In this document: in pieces, positions 20,901-32,291 of the stretch
How positions within the stretch are numbered: position 1 is the stretch's first letter
Layout of the letters: every line of letters begins with the position of its first letter
NCBI GenBank assembly: GCA_037176905.1
Contig: JBBBWG010004224.1
Span: 33,287 to 84,562 of the forward strand
Length of the DNA stretch: 51,276 nucleotides
DNA from: Azolla pinnata
Taxonomy: Eukaryota; Streptophyta; Polypodiopsida; Salviniales; Salviniaceae
Direction of reading: 5' to 3'
Made by a program: the position numbers and the translations under genes
Notes under the pieces: model-generated
What the model was told of the DNA's origin: nothing
Database searches by the model: none
The model's input: only the letters and a program-made list of their open reading frames with translations

Positions 20901-23825
20901 AAGGGCCTCAGCCATCGCCCAATCAACTCCTTCTCCAGTTTCAATCATTTGGGCACGCTGATCATATAATCTTTTAATTGTCCTATGTGGATGAAAATCG
21001 GATGGCAGCGTTGTGATGGATTTGCCAACACTTTTCAGTATCTCTGGCTTAACCCTATTAAACAGATTGAAATGTATATAGTTACGCCTATGTCACATAC
21101 AAAGCATGTAGATATATATACATAAAAGCAAAATGAATCTTAATACTATAATAAAATATAAGAGTACGATTTCTCGCGCATGGTGTATTACCCTGTATTC
21201 CTAACACGAGAAAGCTGCTCTGGACCTTTAAACCCAGCCCAGAAGGCAGAAAGCCAATCCCGAGTTTTTGGCACATAATCTTTACAGTTGTTGAACTCTT
21301 CTTTTAAAATGGACATGACTTTTTCATGCATCTTATCAACGGATTCTTTCGTCATTACACCCATCTTGATCAAATGATTTTGGTAAATGTCAACGGATGG
21401 TGGATGATTCTTAATTACCTGCAAAATATAAAACACAGCTACGACTTAGAAGAAACTCATGATACACAAATGAATATTCTATATATTCGACTAGTCTTAA
21501 CACCTGATACTAGGTACTACCCAAGAAACCAGTAAATAAAGCAAAAGGTGAGGAATTGTAGAAATCGACTTATGTTCAAGATCACTACCCTGATGTCATT
21601 CCATTATCACTTTCAGGAAACTCTTGATATTATCAACACCTTGATATTTTATCACCACTCTGATTCAGTTACTCCAGTTGCCATTGGATAAGTGGGGTTG
21701 CAACGACTTTCATTGCATTAAGGAAAGGAAAGGAAAGAAACTGCAACGACTTGCATTGCATCAAGACAGGAGTCGCAACTGCTACCGAGGCAGATTATAG
21801 AAAGCTATAGTAGGGTTGTACAAGTTTTCTGAAGGTTTTGATACGGAGCTTTAATAAGGTCTCTATGGCCTTGACATGAAAATCACAAACTTTCCAACCT
21901 ACGATTTCGGTTAGAAAGAGATGGAATTGCCACACATAGTAAGCTTAATGAGGACCACTCTGCAATGATTCACTCTAAAATGCGCTAAGCTAAATATGCT
22001 GTGACTTTTGTGTTGTTTCTCTAGTATCAGGTACTCTCTATCATGGGTGTTAAACTTTGCAGTACGACTGCTTCTTATGTAATTTTGGTAGCAGATCACA
22101 TTAAAATTTTAGATCAACTCTCTTGGCTTTTCGCAGGAAAAGATCACAAGACAACATGGCTGCAAATTCTTTAGTTGGTCCTCCGCCACTCTAGGAATAA
22201 TACTTTCGCTTTCCTGTCAATAAAAAGTATATTCTTTGGGTACCAAGGGCCCTTCTTTCCATAAATGAATATTAAACATCCTTCACACGCATGCAACACT
22301 CTGTCTTTTCCAGTCTCGTAAAAGGAGTACGGTGTACCTGATACATTTTTGGTTGTGTGAAAGAAGGTTCATCGATCTCATTGTGGCCAAATCTTCGATA
22401 ACAAACTATATCCACCACAACATCAGAATGGAAAGTGTTTCTCCAATCAGCTGCTAGCTCACATACATGAGCAACAGCTTCCATATCATCACCGTTAACA
22501 TGAAAAATTGGGGCATTCAGTGCTTTGGCTACATCTGTGCAGTAAGGTGATGATCTGCTAGACTTGGGGTCTGTAGTAAATGCAACCTGGTTGTTGACGA
22601 CGATATGAACCGTTCCACCTGTCGTATAATTCGGCAAGTCGCTTAAATGGAGGGTCTCATAAACAACACCTTGCCCTGAAAAGCTTCCATCTCCATGGAG
22701 TAGCACGCCCATGTTCTTAACCCTGTCCAAATCTTTGGTGTAGTATTGCTTCGCACGTGTCTTGCCGATCACCACTGGATTTACCGCTTCCAAATGGCTC
22801 GGATTCGCAACAAGAGAGAGATGAACTCTCTTCCCACCTCGAGTTGGACGATCATAAGAAGTGCCGAGATGGTATTTTACATCTCCGCTTCCGGTATAAG
22901 TACCTAGTTCATCAGCCGGTTTTATGCCGCCACTGAATTCGCTAAAGATATGCCTCAAAGGTTTCCTAACCACATTGGCAAGTACATTCAGCCTTCCTCT
23001 ATGCGGCATACCGATCACAATGCTTTCCACACCGAAGTCCGCAGCTCGATCAATCAGCTCCTTCATGCCAGGAACTAGGGTTTCACAGCCTTCTAGGCCA
23101 AATCTTTTGGAAGCTGTCCATCTTTGAGCCAAGAAATTCTCGAACGAGCTGCTCCAAATCAGACGATCAAGAATCACTGCTTGTCGATCCGGACTGTATG
23201 TTACGGGCGCTTGAGTCTCGATTCTCTCACGGAGCCAATTGCACTGATCTCGATCAGAAATATGCATGTACTCGTATCCAATATGCCCGCAATATGCTTG
23301 CTCTAGTCGAGCCAAGATGGCTCGAAGGGTCTGAACCGGCCGATTCTCTGAAAGAAAACCTGACATTCTCCACACGCCAAGGAAGAACTCCCTGTCAAGA
23401 TCTGCGTCGGTAAACCCATAAAGAGCAGGATCCAGGTCATCTGGAACAGGGCGTTGATCAAGACCCAGAGGATCTAGCTTCGCTTTCATATGCCCATTGA
23501 CTTGATAAGCTCTCACTAACAGCAGCAATCGCATGCATTCTTGGATGGTCTGTCCAGATATTCCCGGAGTAGACGAAGCTTGGCCCGTGAAGTTCTTGAA
23601 GAAATTGTCCCAAGACTCATCGACGCTGTTCGGATCGGCTTCCCAAGCTCTCTGGAGCTCTTCCAAATATACACTGCTCGTGCCATCGAGGAAGTTATCG
23701 GTGAGCTTCGAGAGAGGGACAGGTCTTGGGATGGGAGCTCCATTCGGTGATGGAGACGATGATGCAACAGTTGCGGTTCCATGGAGAGACATTCTTTGGG
23801 ATGAGCAAGGCCAGAGCGATATCCA

Positions 23826-23857
<32 letters not shown>

Positions 23858-24233
23858 ATGTCCTCCACGCAGTCTGGGCACAACTCCGAACAGCAGATTC
23901 TACAGAATCTCCATATTTCGGAGAGTTCAAATTTGAATGGGAGATCGGGAACATCAAACGTTTCATCTTGCGTGGAGGTACTGGCGGCGGTGAATTAGAT
24001 GCTGACGAGGAAGATGATGAGGCTGAGGCTGAGGCTGATCCCGAAGATGATGCCGATGCTGATGATGATGCTGATGGTGACGATGACGACGGCAATGGCG
24101 GTGATGGTGACGGTGATGCAGGTGACGGCGATGGTGGTGGCGACGACGACGACGACGAAGATCGCAAAAGGATGGAGGCATTCCGTAGCTTTGCAGCCCG
24201 GTAAGATGCTGCAGAAACCCTAATCCACCCCAT
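17971..24233 (-). CDS. OGDH: 2-oxoglutarate dehydrogenase E1 subunit, mitochondrial
   Basis: Eight exons in coding order: 24233-22338, 21418-21192, 21054-20722, 19825-19579, 19356-19228, 19021-18806, 18717-18594, 18206-17971; 1135 aa. This thiamine-diphosphate enzyme decarboxylates 2-oxoglutarate in the TCA cycle and passes succinyl to the E2 lipoyl domain. The E1 N-terminal helix domain starts near residue 170 ([17 protein letters not shown]). GMPHRGRLN near 407 carries the conserved active-site His. GDGSF...NNQ near 512-540 is the ThDP/metal motif. Later landmarks are [47 protein letters not shown] and [11 protein letters not shown]. Arabidopsis copies are just over 1000 aa. The extra length is an unusual N-terminal leader of Ser, Ala and Pro runs. 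Intron 6 has a GC donor. The reading frame stays open upstream of the chosen ATG. Confidence 0.95.
18291..18470. repeat. GATA and CA microsatellites in OGDH intron 7
   Basis: Interrupted (GATA)n/(GATC)n words around 18305-18350 and 18422-18455 flank a (CA)n run near 18361. They lie wholly within the intron between OGDH exons 7 and 8. A single telo-box (GTTTAGGGTTT) follows at about 18457. Confidence 0.8.
18800..18805 (-). other. GC splice donor (OGDH intron 6)
   Basis: Reading the minus strand, the exon ends GGAAAG and the intron begins GCAAGT. Joining 18806 to 18717 gives [13 protein letters not shown], as in Arabidopsis OGDH, so the donor position is fixed by homology. Confidence 0.88.
20539..20555. 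repeat. Short telo-box pair in OGDH intron 3
   Basis: GGTTTAGGGTTTAGGGTT within the intron between exons 3 and 4. Too short to say more than that telomere-like motifs are scattered through this window. Confidence 0.7.
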
Positions 24234-24580
24234 TCTCTTCGTCTTCTTCCTCCTCTTCTTCTGCTTCTGCTTCTGCTTCTGCTTCTGCTCTTTCTTCCTG
24301 TTTGCCTCCTGCCGATCGATCGCAGCTTTCTTTCTTGAGTGAATCTCCTTCGTCTTCGATCTTCGATCTTCTGCGCCTCCACGTCTCTGCTTCTTCTGCG
24401 ATCTGTCTGCGAAATCTTCTGCGTCCTCGTCCTTCGTCTTCGTCTTCGTCTGCGTCTTTCTTGTTGTGTGCTTCCACCGGCCTTCACTATTCTCTCCTTG
24501 GCTCCCCGGCCAATCGCGGCCGGCCACGTGGCGCGCCCCGGCTCCCCGGCTGCCACGTGGCATTCCGGCACATCGCACAT
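24234..24580 (-). promoter_or_regulatory. OGDH 5' UTR and proximal promoter
   Basis: GAA/CAG-rich on the coding strand, with an interrupted (CAGAAG)n run around 24255-24295. Two CCACGTGG-type G-box cores (CCACGTGGC) occur at about 24523 and 24553. A CACGTG palindrome is the known binding core for plant bHLH/bZIP factors; I infer a light- or stress-responsive element. No TATA box stands out. Confidence 0.5.
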
Positions 24581-24584
24581 GCAT

Positions 24585-25151
24585 GCCATGCATGCATGCA
24601 TCCGATGGACGAACACTCATGCACGCACACATACATACATACATACATACATACATTGCTAACTATACGTGTGTCGGCATGTGTATGTTGCACCTGCATG
24701 TGCATGTGCGCGCATGTACACCATGCTCGCACGCATGCATCCGATGCGGACGCATGCACAAACACGCATGCACACATGCATGCACGCATGCATGCATACA
24801 TACACTGCACACAAACACGCATGCACACATATATACATTGCTAACTATACGTGTGCCGGTGTGTATGTGAAACGTGCACGTGCATGTGCGTGCATGTGTG
24901 TGCATGTACGCCATGCATGCATGCTTGCATTCGATGCCTATACATGTGTATACTCCGCCTATGCATGCATACATACATGCATGCATGCATACATACATAC
25001 ATATATTACGTTGCTAGCTATGCGTGTGTCGGTATGTGTATGTGCACGTGCATGTGCATGTGCATGTGTGGGCATGTGTGCACATGAATGCCATGCATGC
25101 ATGCATTCGATGCGTATACACGTATATACTACACACGCACACACACGCACA

Positions 25152-25183
<32 letters not shown>

Positions 25184-25375
25184 CATACATTACTAACTAT
25201 TATGGGTATGTGCGTACGTGCCTGTATGTGTGTAATATGCATGTGCATGTGTGCGTGCATGTGTGTGCCCATATCCAGACATACATCCATCCAGACATAC
25301 ATACATCCATCCATTACGTATGTATGTGTAGCGTACATATACGCCCCCTAATGCATACATACATACACTGATGGC
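24585..25375. repeat. CATG/CATA satellite with ~180-bp higher-order units
   Basis: The array is built from ATGC and ATAC tetranucleotides. On top of this is a longer period: the anchor TTGCTAACTATACGTGTG or a close variant recurs at about 24656, 24838, 25011 and 25191 (spacing 182, 173, 180). Each is followed by a GTGCATGTGC stretch, then GCATGCATGCAT, a (T/C)CGATGC word and a CATA run. The repeat starts about 350 bases upstream of the OGDH ATG. Confidence 0.88.
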
Positions 25376-25383
25376 TATGGCCT

Positions 25384-25620
25384 TTAGGGTTGGGGTTAGG
25401 GTTTTGGGTTAGCTTGGGCTAGGGTTGTGGTTAAGGGTTACGCTTAGAGCTTTTGCTAGGTTTAAAGTACGGGTTAGGGTTGGGGTTAGAGCTTCGGCTA
25501 GGTTTAAGGTTAGGGCTAGAGCTAAAGCTAAGGATTAGGGATATGGTTAGGGTTAGGGCCAGGATTAGGATAGGGTTAGGATTAGGGTTAGGGTCAAGGT
25601 CAGGATTAAGATAGGTTTTA
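25384..25620. repeat. Degenerate telomere-like tract
   Basis: Variants of GGGTTAG, GGGTTTT, GGGCTAG and AGGATTAGG fill about 240 bp. The unit drifts between TTAGGG and TTTAGGG. It directly follows the CATG/CATA satellite. Confidence 0.85.
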
Positions 25621-25639
25621 GATTCATAAACCCTAGACC

Positions 25640-26898
25640 CATTAATCGAATCATAATCAATTGATTGCTAATCCATTCGATTGAATCAATACTTAGCATC
25701 CACATCAAAATAGGATCATGTATATTAATTAATTCACCACATTTTAAAACATGTTAGTGTGATCTAACTTCTCGCATACAATCAACATGTTCTCTAGGAG
25801 CTTAACCTATAAAAAAAACTAATTATTCGCCACATTGTGAACATATTAGATCGTCATTAGGACCTAAATTGCCTTGTTTGATCAATTTAACAATGATCTT
25901 GGAGTTTTCACAACCGGAGATTATTAAGTTTACAGAAAGTATGCATTTGTCATACCATCTACCATGAACAACTTATGCCATAGCTAATACATTCTAAATT
26001 TGGCTATTGACAATATGGCATTAAATATGCGAACTTCTCTCTATCTAAGAGAAAAAATAATCTGGCTATTTATTATGCCATTCTTAACAAGTATTTCACA
26101 TTGTCAAAGAATATATAATGCAATAGATCTCTGAAAGAGGAAATTGATTTAGATCTGAAACCATATCTTAGAACAAGGCCTTGTTTACTATATTTAAAAA
26201 TCTGTTAAAACTTTCCACGGAATTTTTTGTACATCATCTCCATTTTCAAACTCAAACATGAAATAGATTCATCGTTAGAGAAACCAACTACCTTGTACAA
26301 TGACTAGCAATATATAAGACACAGATGGAGTTCATAACTTTGTAGTCTCACCACCTGCTTACATCATCATATACAGGAAATGATCCAATCATGTCAATCA
26401 GTTGTAGAAGAGTGAATCTCTCTATAAGACTATCTTGTAACCAGGATGTACAAGTAATCCAAGGGCACCGCGATACTGCAGTACTTTTACCCATAACACT
26501 GTATTTGCAGTAGTATCTATCCAATGATAAAACAATTCTTAGAGACCGAAATCTTAAAAAGATCAATGTCACACTCAAAATGGCGAGCTCCGATTACATC
26601 CTTGCCTGAACAATTTTCACCTGCTTTGGGGCATTGATAGACTGCGATCATGTGTTTGATGCCACAGTATTCCATTAGCTCCTAAAAGTGCTAAGTTAAT
26701 GTTACCTATGTTGATGCTTTCGCATGTATCATAGTATGGCTCTCAAGCAATGAACTTCATCATACTTTAGAATGCTTCTGGCCAAAGTGAACTTTGGTAC
26801 AGTAACCCTCACATTGAGGTGTTTATCAGCAGCAACTTCAAGTTGTTACAACACGGAAGTTTGGAACCAATCACGATTCTTGAATATTTTTACTCTTA
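25640..26898. other. AT-rich intergenic region downstream of POC1
   Basis: I recognise no gene. It should include the POC1 3' UTR, which begins just left of 26899. A few short open frames occur, none with a domain. Confidence 0.55.
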
Positions 26899-29800
26899 TT
26901 AAGCTTTCTCCATGTGCAGAACCTAACAGGACAAAAAACAGAGACTAAGTTTACTTACAAAGTCATAGCACAAAGACAAAGAAGTAAAAAAGAAAAGTAT
27001 ACTAATAGAGACCGTATATACCTTGTCTTCTATATGTGACAGCCTTTCACCAAATATGGCCATTGATTTCGTGAGTGTGTCAATTTGGCTAACTAAATGC
27101 TGCATATACATAAAGAGAAAAATAGTCATGTTAAAGTTCAAATATATAATCAAGTACTTCAATATTGTACAACACCACATGAAATCACCCACCAAAAAAA
27201 TTGGCACCTCATAAATGGGCTCATGCTCATGTTTAACTTGACAAAAATCATATAAACTTTTAAAATCAGTTGCTTTCAATCACTAATCCAACACTTTGGA
27301 TTGAAATCATTCAGCTGAATCCAATTTGGCTCTTACGCTTAGTGTGACTTGGAGAAACTCTCCATCTTCTGAGGTGCCACTAGCATTCACGCCCAATGTT
27401 GAAAGAGATTGATCAATTATAGCTGGTTGTGTGGCAGCTTCCATTTTGCATGATTGAGTCTTCATAGATGCATCACGGATATAAACTTTCTTGCATGCAT
27501 ATTCCGCTTCTCTAGTTGTTTGTTTGATGTTCTTACAATCTGATGTTTCTCCAGTGTTTCCAAATTGATTGATGTTTACCTGCGAATACAACAGAGACAG
27601 TGGTTCTTCATTTGCAGCTATTGGTTTCTTTGCTTGACGCAAGAGAAGACGCAATGAAATGTCTCTTTCCAAGGCAGGACCTTGAAACTAAGAGACTCTA
27701 TGGAAAACAGATGTTCCTAAGACAATTCATGAAGTAGACCTCGCTAAGAAAATCCAGGTTTGGCCCAAGGGGATCATTATATATTTGTCTGGATTCAAAC
27801 AAAAATAAGGTTTCTTCACATGCAGTCTCAGTTTCTTTAAGATAATGTACGCCTTAAGACAAAGATAAAAAAAAATATAGTACACTTCTTTAATTGCTAA
27901 TTGAAAATACAAGATAATCTTCTGCTTTTCTACGAACGTGGTGTGGACCTTAAGAATATAACAAGCAGAGACGGTTTAATTTTATTAGGCACTTAATAAT
28001 TCTAAGAAAATCCACAGCTTCTATTTTGACAAGTTGCACTTTGTTTCACCATTCTCATGGTTCATTTATGAATACAAGGTCTTGGTCCTTAGTGGTCACT
28101 TTTGAGTAGTTTTTTTACCTTAATCCCTTTCGATAACTGCAAAGAAATGGCCTCTTTTGGAAGATCACTTGACGGTGCAGATGGAGATTTCTTCTCCATA
28201 TTTGGAGATCGTTCCTCTGTATTTGAGAATGGTTTCTTCTTCTCTATACTTGGTGATGAGAACTTTTGGTGACTCCCACCAGGTGCAAAACAGGAAAAAT
28301 GTCTTCCTGTTAGAACAGAAAAAAAAATAAAGGATATGTTTTATAAGTTAGAAAAAAAATCCTAAACCTTCAAGGATTTCAGGGAGAAGTTTACCCTTCT
28401 GATAATGCCCAAGGTTGCTTTGCCAAAGCATAACCTGTTCTTGATTTCGACAAAAACAATAAGAAGACATGATTTTTTGGTTGTAATTAAAGCTAGAGAG
28501 AGCATTGATAGGTATATAAATATTTGTGATTGAAACCTCAATCCATCACATAAGAGGGGAGTAAACATATTGCAAATTTCCCTTTTATATTCTATTAATA
28601 GTTTGATACATTTGAATATGTTAGGCTTTCACTTTATGTACTTATATTTTTAGATACTCTTGATGTATGTGAAAATATAGAATAAGTGGCTTTCAATTGT
28701 AATTTGGACAATATCAAAGCAATGTATTAGTAAAGCTTCCTTCACCTGCTCATCTTGACTTCCTGATGCAAAGTGATCGCCTGTTGGCGAGAACTCTGCA
28801 CAAGTTGTTGCTCCTTCATGGCCTTTGATCATGTGGAGAATTTGTCCCTCTCTTACATCCCATACCTTGCACATGTAATAAACAGCCTTGTCAAACAAAT
28901 GAGGCACACAGTAGAAAGTCTGTAACATACAGTTAAAATATGCATAAACGTGTGCGTAATATGAACCTTAACAAGCTAATTGGATGCAGATATCCGTACA
29001 TGGTATGCCTCATTTCTATTCATTAAAGTTTCTCTAATCACAATCATTTGTAAATTCGTGACTTACTTTTAGAGTGGCATCATCACATGTCGAGAGAAGG
29101 AAATTTCCAGATGGGTGGAAACAAATAGACCTCAACGTGCCTACATTTTCGGCATAATGTTGAATCAACATCTTACTTCGGATATCCCATATCTGAGACC
29201 TTGTATGATAATTTAAGGTTATAACATTAGTATTCTGAATATCATTTCCTCATAGTATAGAAAAAAAAAGTCTAGTGAAATCTTACTAACTCCACAATTT
29301 AAAAATGAGTATTCTCATTGCACCTGAACAGCTTGATTCACACCACAAGTTCCAATACAAGTTCCATATGGATGGAAGCGAGTGCAAGTCACCATGCTAC
29401 ATGGACATGTTTCAAAAACTTTATTCAGAAAGACATTTCACCACAAATGTTTCAAGTTTTATCCCTGATCCACCTCAGGAATGTCCTGATTTATAAATTA
29501 AAATTCGCTGTAGGAATTCGGCTATATTTACCCTGGAACATCATTAAATGAGTGTATGCATTCATGCCTTTCAACATCCCAAATCCTTACAGTTTTGTCA
29601 TCCCCTCCAGATACCACTAACCTACATTTCCCAAAAAAAATCATGAAATTCATGTCACATGTCTTATCAAACAGATTCATAATCAACTAGCAAACTCACA
29701 GAATCCATAACCCTTCTTTTCATTTATGTGAAATCAAGATAAGAAATTAACTGTACGGACTTATTTGACCGGTGAGTATAATTTGAAATAATAGTGGAAA

Positions 29801-31773
29801 AGTAGTTTTCCTCAAATTACCGCCCATTTGAATTGAACTCTGCTGATCGAACCCAGTTCATATGTCCATTTAGTCCAACAATAAATCTCTCTGTCTCCAC
29901 ATCCCAAATCTAGCATTTTGAATAACATTAATACTGTTAATCAACCACAAAGAGCTGGGGCATGATTGAAAATCTTTGAAACTTATGTAGCCTATTAAGG
30001 GTTATATGTCATTTCTCCTTTTGTATTAAGCATCAGCTGATGTCAAAATTCCAAATATACAATCATGATGACCTTTAAGGACTTGTCATCTGATCCTGTT
30101 AGCAAGCACTCTCCATTTGGGCTAAAAGCCACTGTTCTCACAGTACTACTATGTGCTCTAATGATGCTACTTCTTCCTTCGCTGCAAATAAGTTCCGACA
30201 TATATATGTTTGGAATATTGAATTCTAAGTTAACAAACAGGCTTCTATTTTCTTAAGAGTGCAACATTATTAAAGTGAATGCATTGTTATATAACGAGGA
30301 ACAAATAAAGAGTTTAGACAAAGCAATTACCCTGCCATGTGCAAAACTACTAGGCTAGAGAATCATATCACGCTTTCTTTAGCACACAGATAAGGCACAT
30401 AATCAGATGGACGGAATTTCGTACTAGTCCACTCCCAAGGGCGTATGCATATACCAAATTTCTGAGGTTAAGGAAATCAAGGTCATGGATCAGCTAACAA
30501 AATACTGGACTGGGGTGTTTTGGTTGGTAAAAATGTGAGACATGATACCCGTTCTTTAAATTCTGCAGTAGCATGGTTTAGTAGAAAACACAGAACAGAG
30601 AGAGACTAAAATGTCTCTTCATTAACTAGCATAACCAAGTTGGAAATTAGGCTAATAATGTAAATTAACTGTGTCTTATGTGGTTTAAAGAAAAATATCA
30701 ATCAAAGAAAAATAGCTTTCGATTGTTCATTTCATGATGGGTTTAAGCATTATTGAGAATGACTGAGACTTTGTAAAAAATCCCAAAGTGAGCTCAATCT
30801 TTTTGGACTTTTTACTGTTTCCTTTGAGATCTTATTAACAGGATAAGATTATGGTCAAACATTGATAATGTGAGCGGTGAATTACATGGAATTGATTAAC
30901 TGGGCAATTTCAGGTGTGGTGAATAACATGGATTTGACAAATGATAACCAACAAGTGTGCTGCATCACAAGGATCGGTTGGAAGGATCTATAATGCGCAT
31001 GATGAAAGACGTGGCGTTGATGAAAGATTGAAAATGTGTGTGATTACGTGGAGTCAATCGATTACAAGGACTGATAATGCGTGTGGTGAGTCGAGTTGAA
31101 TTTTATGGGTCATTTGATTCAACTCACGCTGTAGGTACCCATAGGCGCACAGTCTTATCTTTCGACGCGGAGGCTACAACAGTATCCAAAGGAGACACGG
31201 CCACTGCACATACTTCTCCCTGCAACACACAGAAGTCATGCATAAAAAAAACTTTGAACTTCCACAAACAATAGATAACAAAAGCTTTGTACCAGTCTGT
31301 CAAAATCCATGGAGAGGAAAATCTATGAATTGAAAAACCAACCATTTTCTATCATCTCTGACAACCAATGAGAGGAGAAACTGAATACCAAAACACAACG
31401 AAAGAGTGGATTGCCCACCAAAAAGGCATAAAAAGGCAGGACAGCAAGACTCGGTTCATTTTTGGTTCTTCTCACTTCTTTCCGTCCTGTTTTGGACGTG
31501 TCTAGATACCTGGTGGCCGAGGTATCGATAGGGCCGGATTTGGGTCTGCCTGGGGAGACCCGGGCGACAGAAGAGGCTCCACAGGAGAACGGAGCCATCA
31601 GAGCCGCCGGAGACCAGGTGCTTCATCAGAGGCCGGAAGCAGAGGCAAGAGACACCGCCTCGGTGGGCCCGGTAAGAGGTCATGAGGCGAGGAGGGAGGC
31701 CGTCCTGGTGAGGGTGGAGGCGCATCGTCGCCGGTGCGTTCCTTCTCCTCTTGCTCTGCTTCGTCTCCTCCAT
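26899..31773 (-). CDS. POC1: POC1-like centriole/basal-body WD40 protein
   Basis: Thirteen exons in coding order: 31773-31510, 31219-31128, 30181-30073, 29909-29821, 29621-29532, 29396-29324, 29192-29067, 28865-28746, 28434-28395, 28306-28119, 27579-27337, 27099-27022, 26922-26899; 511 aa. The total is a multiple of three and every junction keeps frame. Seven WD40 repeats fill residues 24-325 (SASKDKTVRLWVP, TGSDDKSLKIWD, SGGDDKTVRIWD, GSQDEQVMLWQSN). A low-complexity linker follows. A short coiled coil at 479-504 (LVSQIDTLTKSMAIFGERL) aligns with the conserved POC1 C-terminal motif that follows the linker in animal POC1. POC1 stabilises centriole triplet microtubules and basal bodies. The start chosen (gccATGGAGG) has a strong context; an upstream in-frame ATG at 31803 is weaker. 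KTN80 and generic WD40 proteins lack this C-terminal motif. Confidence 0.92.
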
Positions 31774-31811
31774 GGCGAGACAGGTCAGTGCCAAGATGAT
31801 CAATCGCCCAC

Positions 31812-31846
31812 CGCCATCGCCATCGCCATCGCCATCGCCAGCATCA

Positions 31847-31877
<31 letters not shown>

Positions 31878-31890
31878 CTTCTTCTTCTTC
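31812..31890. repeat. (GCCATC)n and (TTC)n microsatellites in the POC1 upstream region
   Basis: Four to five GCCATC hexamers (31812-31840) run into a perfect TTC repeat (31848-31890). They lie 40-120 bases upstream of the POC1 ATG, probably in its 5' UTR or core promoter. Confidence 0.9.
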
Positions 31891-31962
31891 TAGCTTCTTG
31901 TGCTTCTAGCTCTTGGGCGGTTTCACACCTGTCCGTCCCATTGGCCACTTAACATGAAGATC

Positions 31963-32275
31963 GAGGAATGAAAGAACATGCTTTGATCAAGAGGAATGAA
32001 GAACATGCTTTGATCAAGAGGAATGAAGAACATGCTTTGATCAAGAGGAATGAAGAACATGCTTTGATCAAGAGGAATGAAGAACATGCTTTGATCAANN
32101 NNNNNNNNNNNNNNNNNNNNNNNNNNNNNNNNNNNNNNNNNNNNNNNNNNNNNNNNNNNNNNNNNNNNNNNNNNNNNNNNNNNNNNNNNNNNNNNNNNAA
32201 TGAAGAACATGCTTTGATCAAGAGGAATGAAGAACATGCTTTGATCAAGAGGAATGAAGAACATGCTTTGATCAA
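31963..32275. repeat. 27-bp minisatellite interrupted by a 100-N gap
   Basis: The unit begins GAGGAATGAAGAACATGC and ends TTTGATCAA. Five units precede the gap (the first has one extra A) and nearly three follow it. All complete units are otherwise identical. Since 27 is divisible by three, the + frame encodes a nine-residue repeat NEEHALIKR, and the minus strand is also open. True copy number is unknown because the assembly breaks here. Confidence 0.93.
32099..32198. other. Assembly gap of 100 N in the minisatellite
   Basis: The 77 bases before the gap (32022-32098) equal the 77 after it (32199-32275), the same overlap length as at the PPR gap. Here the overlap falls in a tandem array, so collapse of an unknown number of units is likely. 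Confidence 0.93.
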
Positions 32276-32291
32276 AGCCTATACAGATCTG

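Noticed and set aside
23533..24204. 223-codon acidic open frame on +
   Set aside because: It is the antisense shadow of the Ser/Ala/Pro leader of OGDH (GAT triplets read as Asp).
22272..24656. OGDH reading frame extended to 24656 through a MYVCMYVCM-type sequence
   Set aside because: The extension is translated satellite. The ATG at 24233 gives a sensible start; the upstream part has no presequence character.
24302..25371. Several Cys/His-rich open frames of 80-180 codons on both strands
   Set aside because: All are translations of CATG/CATA tetranucleotide repeats, open in every frame because the units lack stops.
27200..27250. Possible POC1 exon encoding HEPIYE
   Set aside because: Acceptor is poor, and a direct join of VTLS to HLVSQIDTL matches the conserved POC1 C-terminal motif without it.
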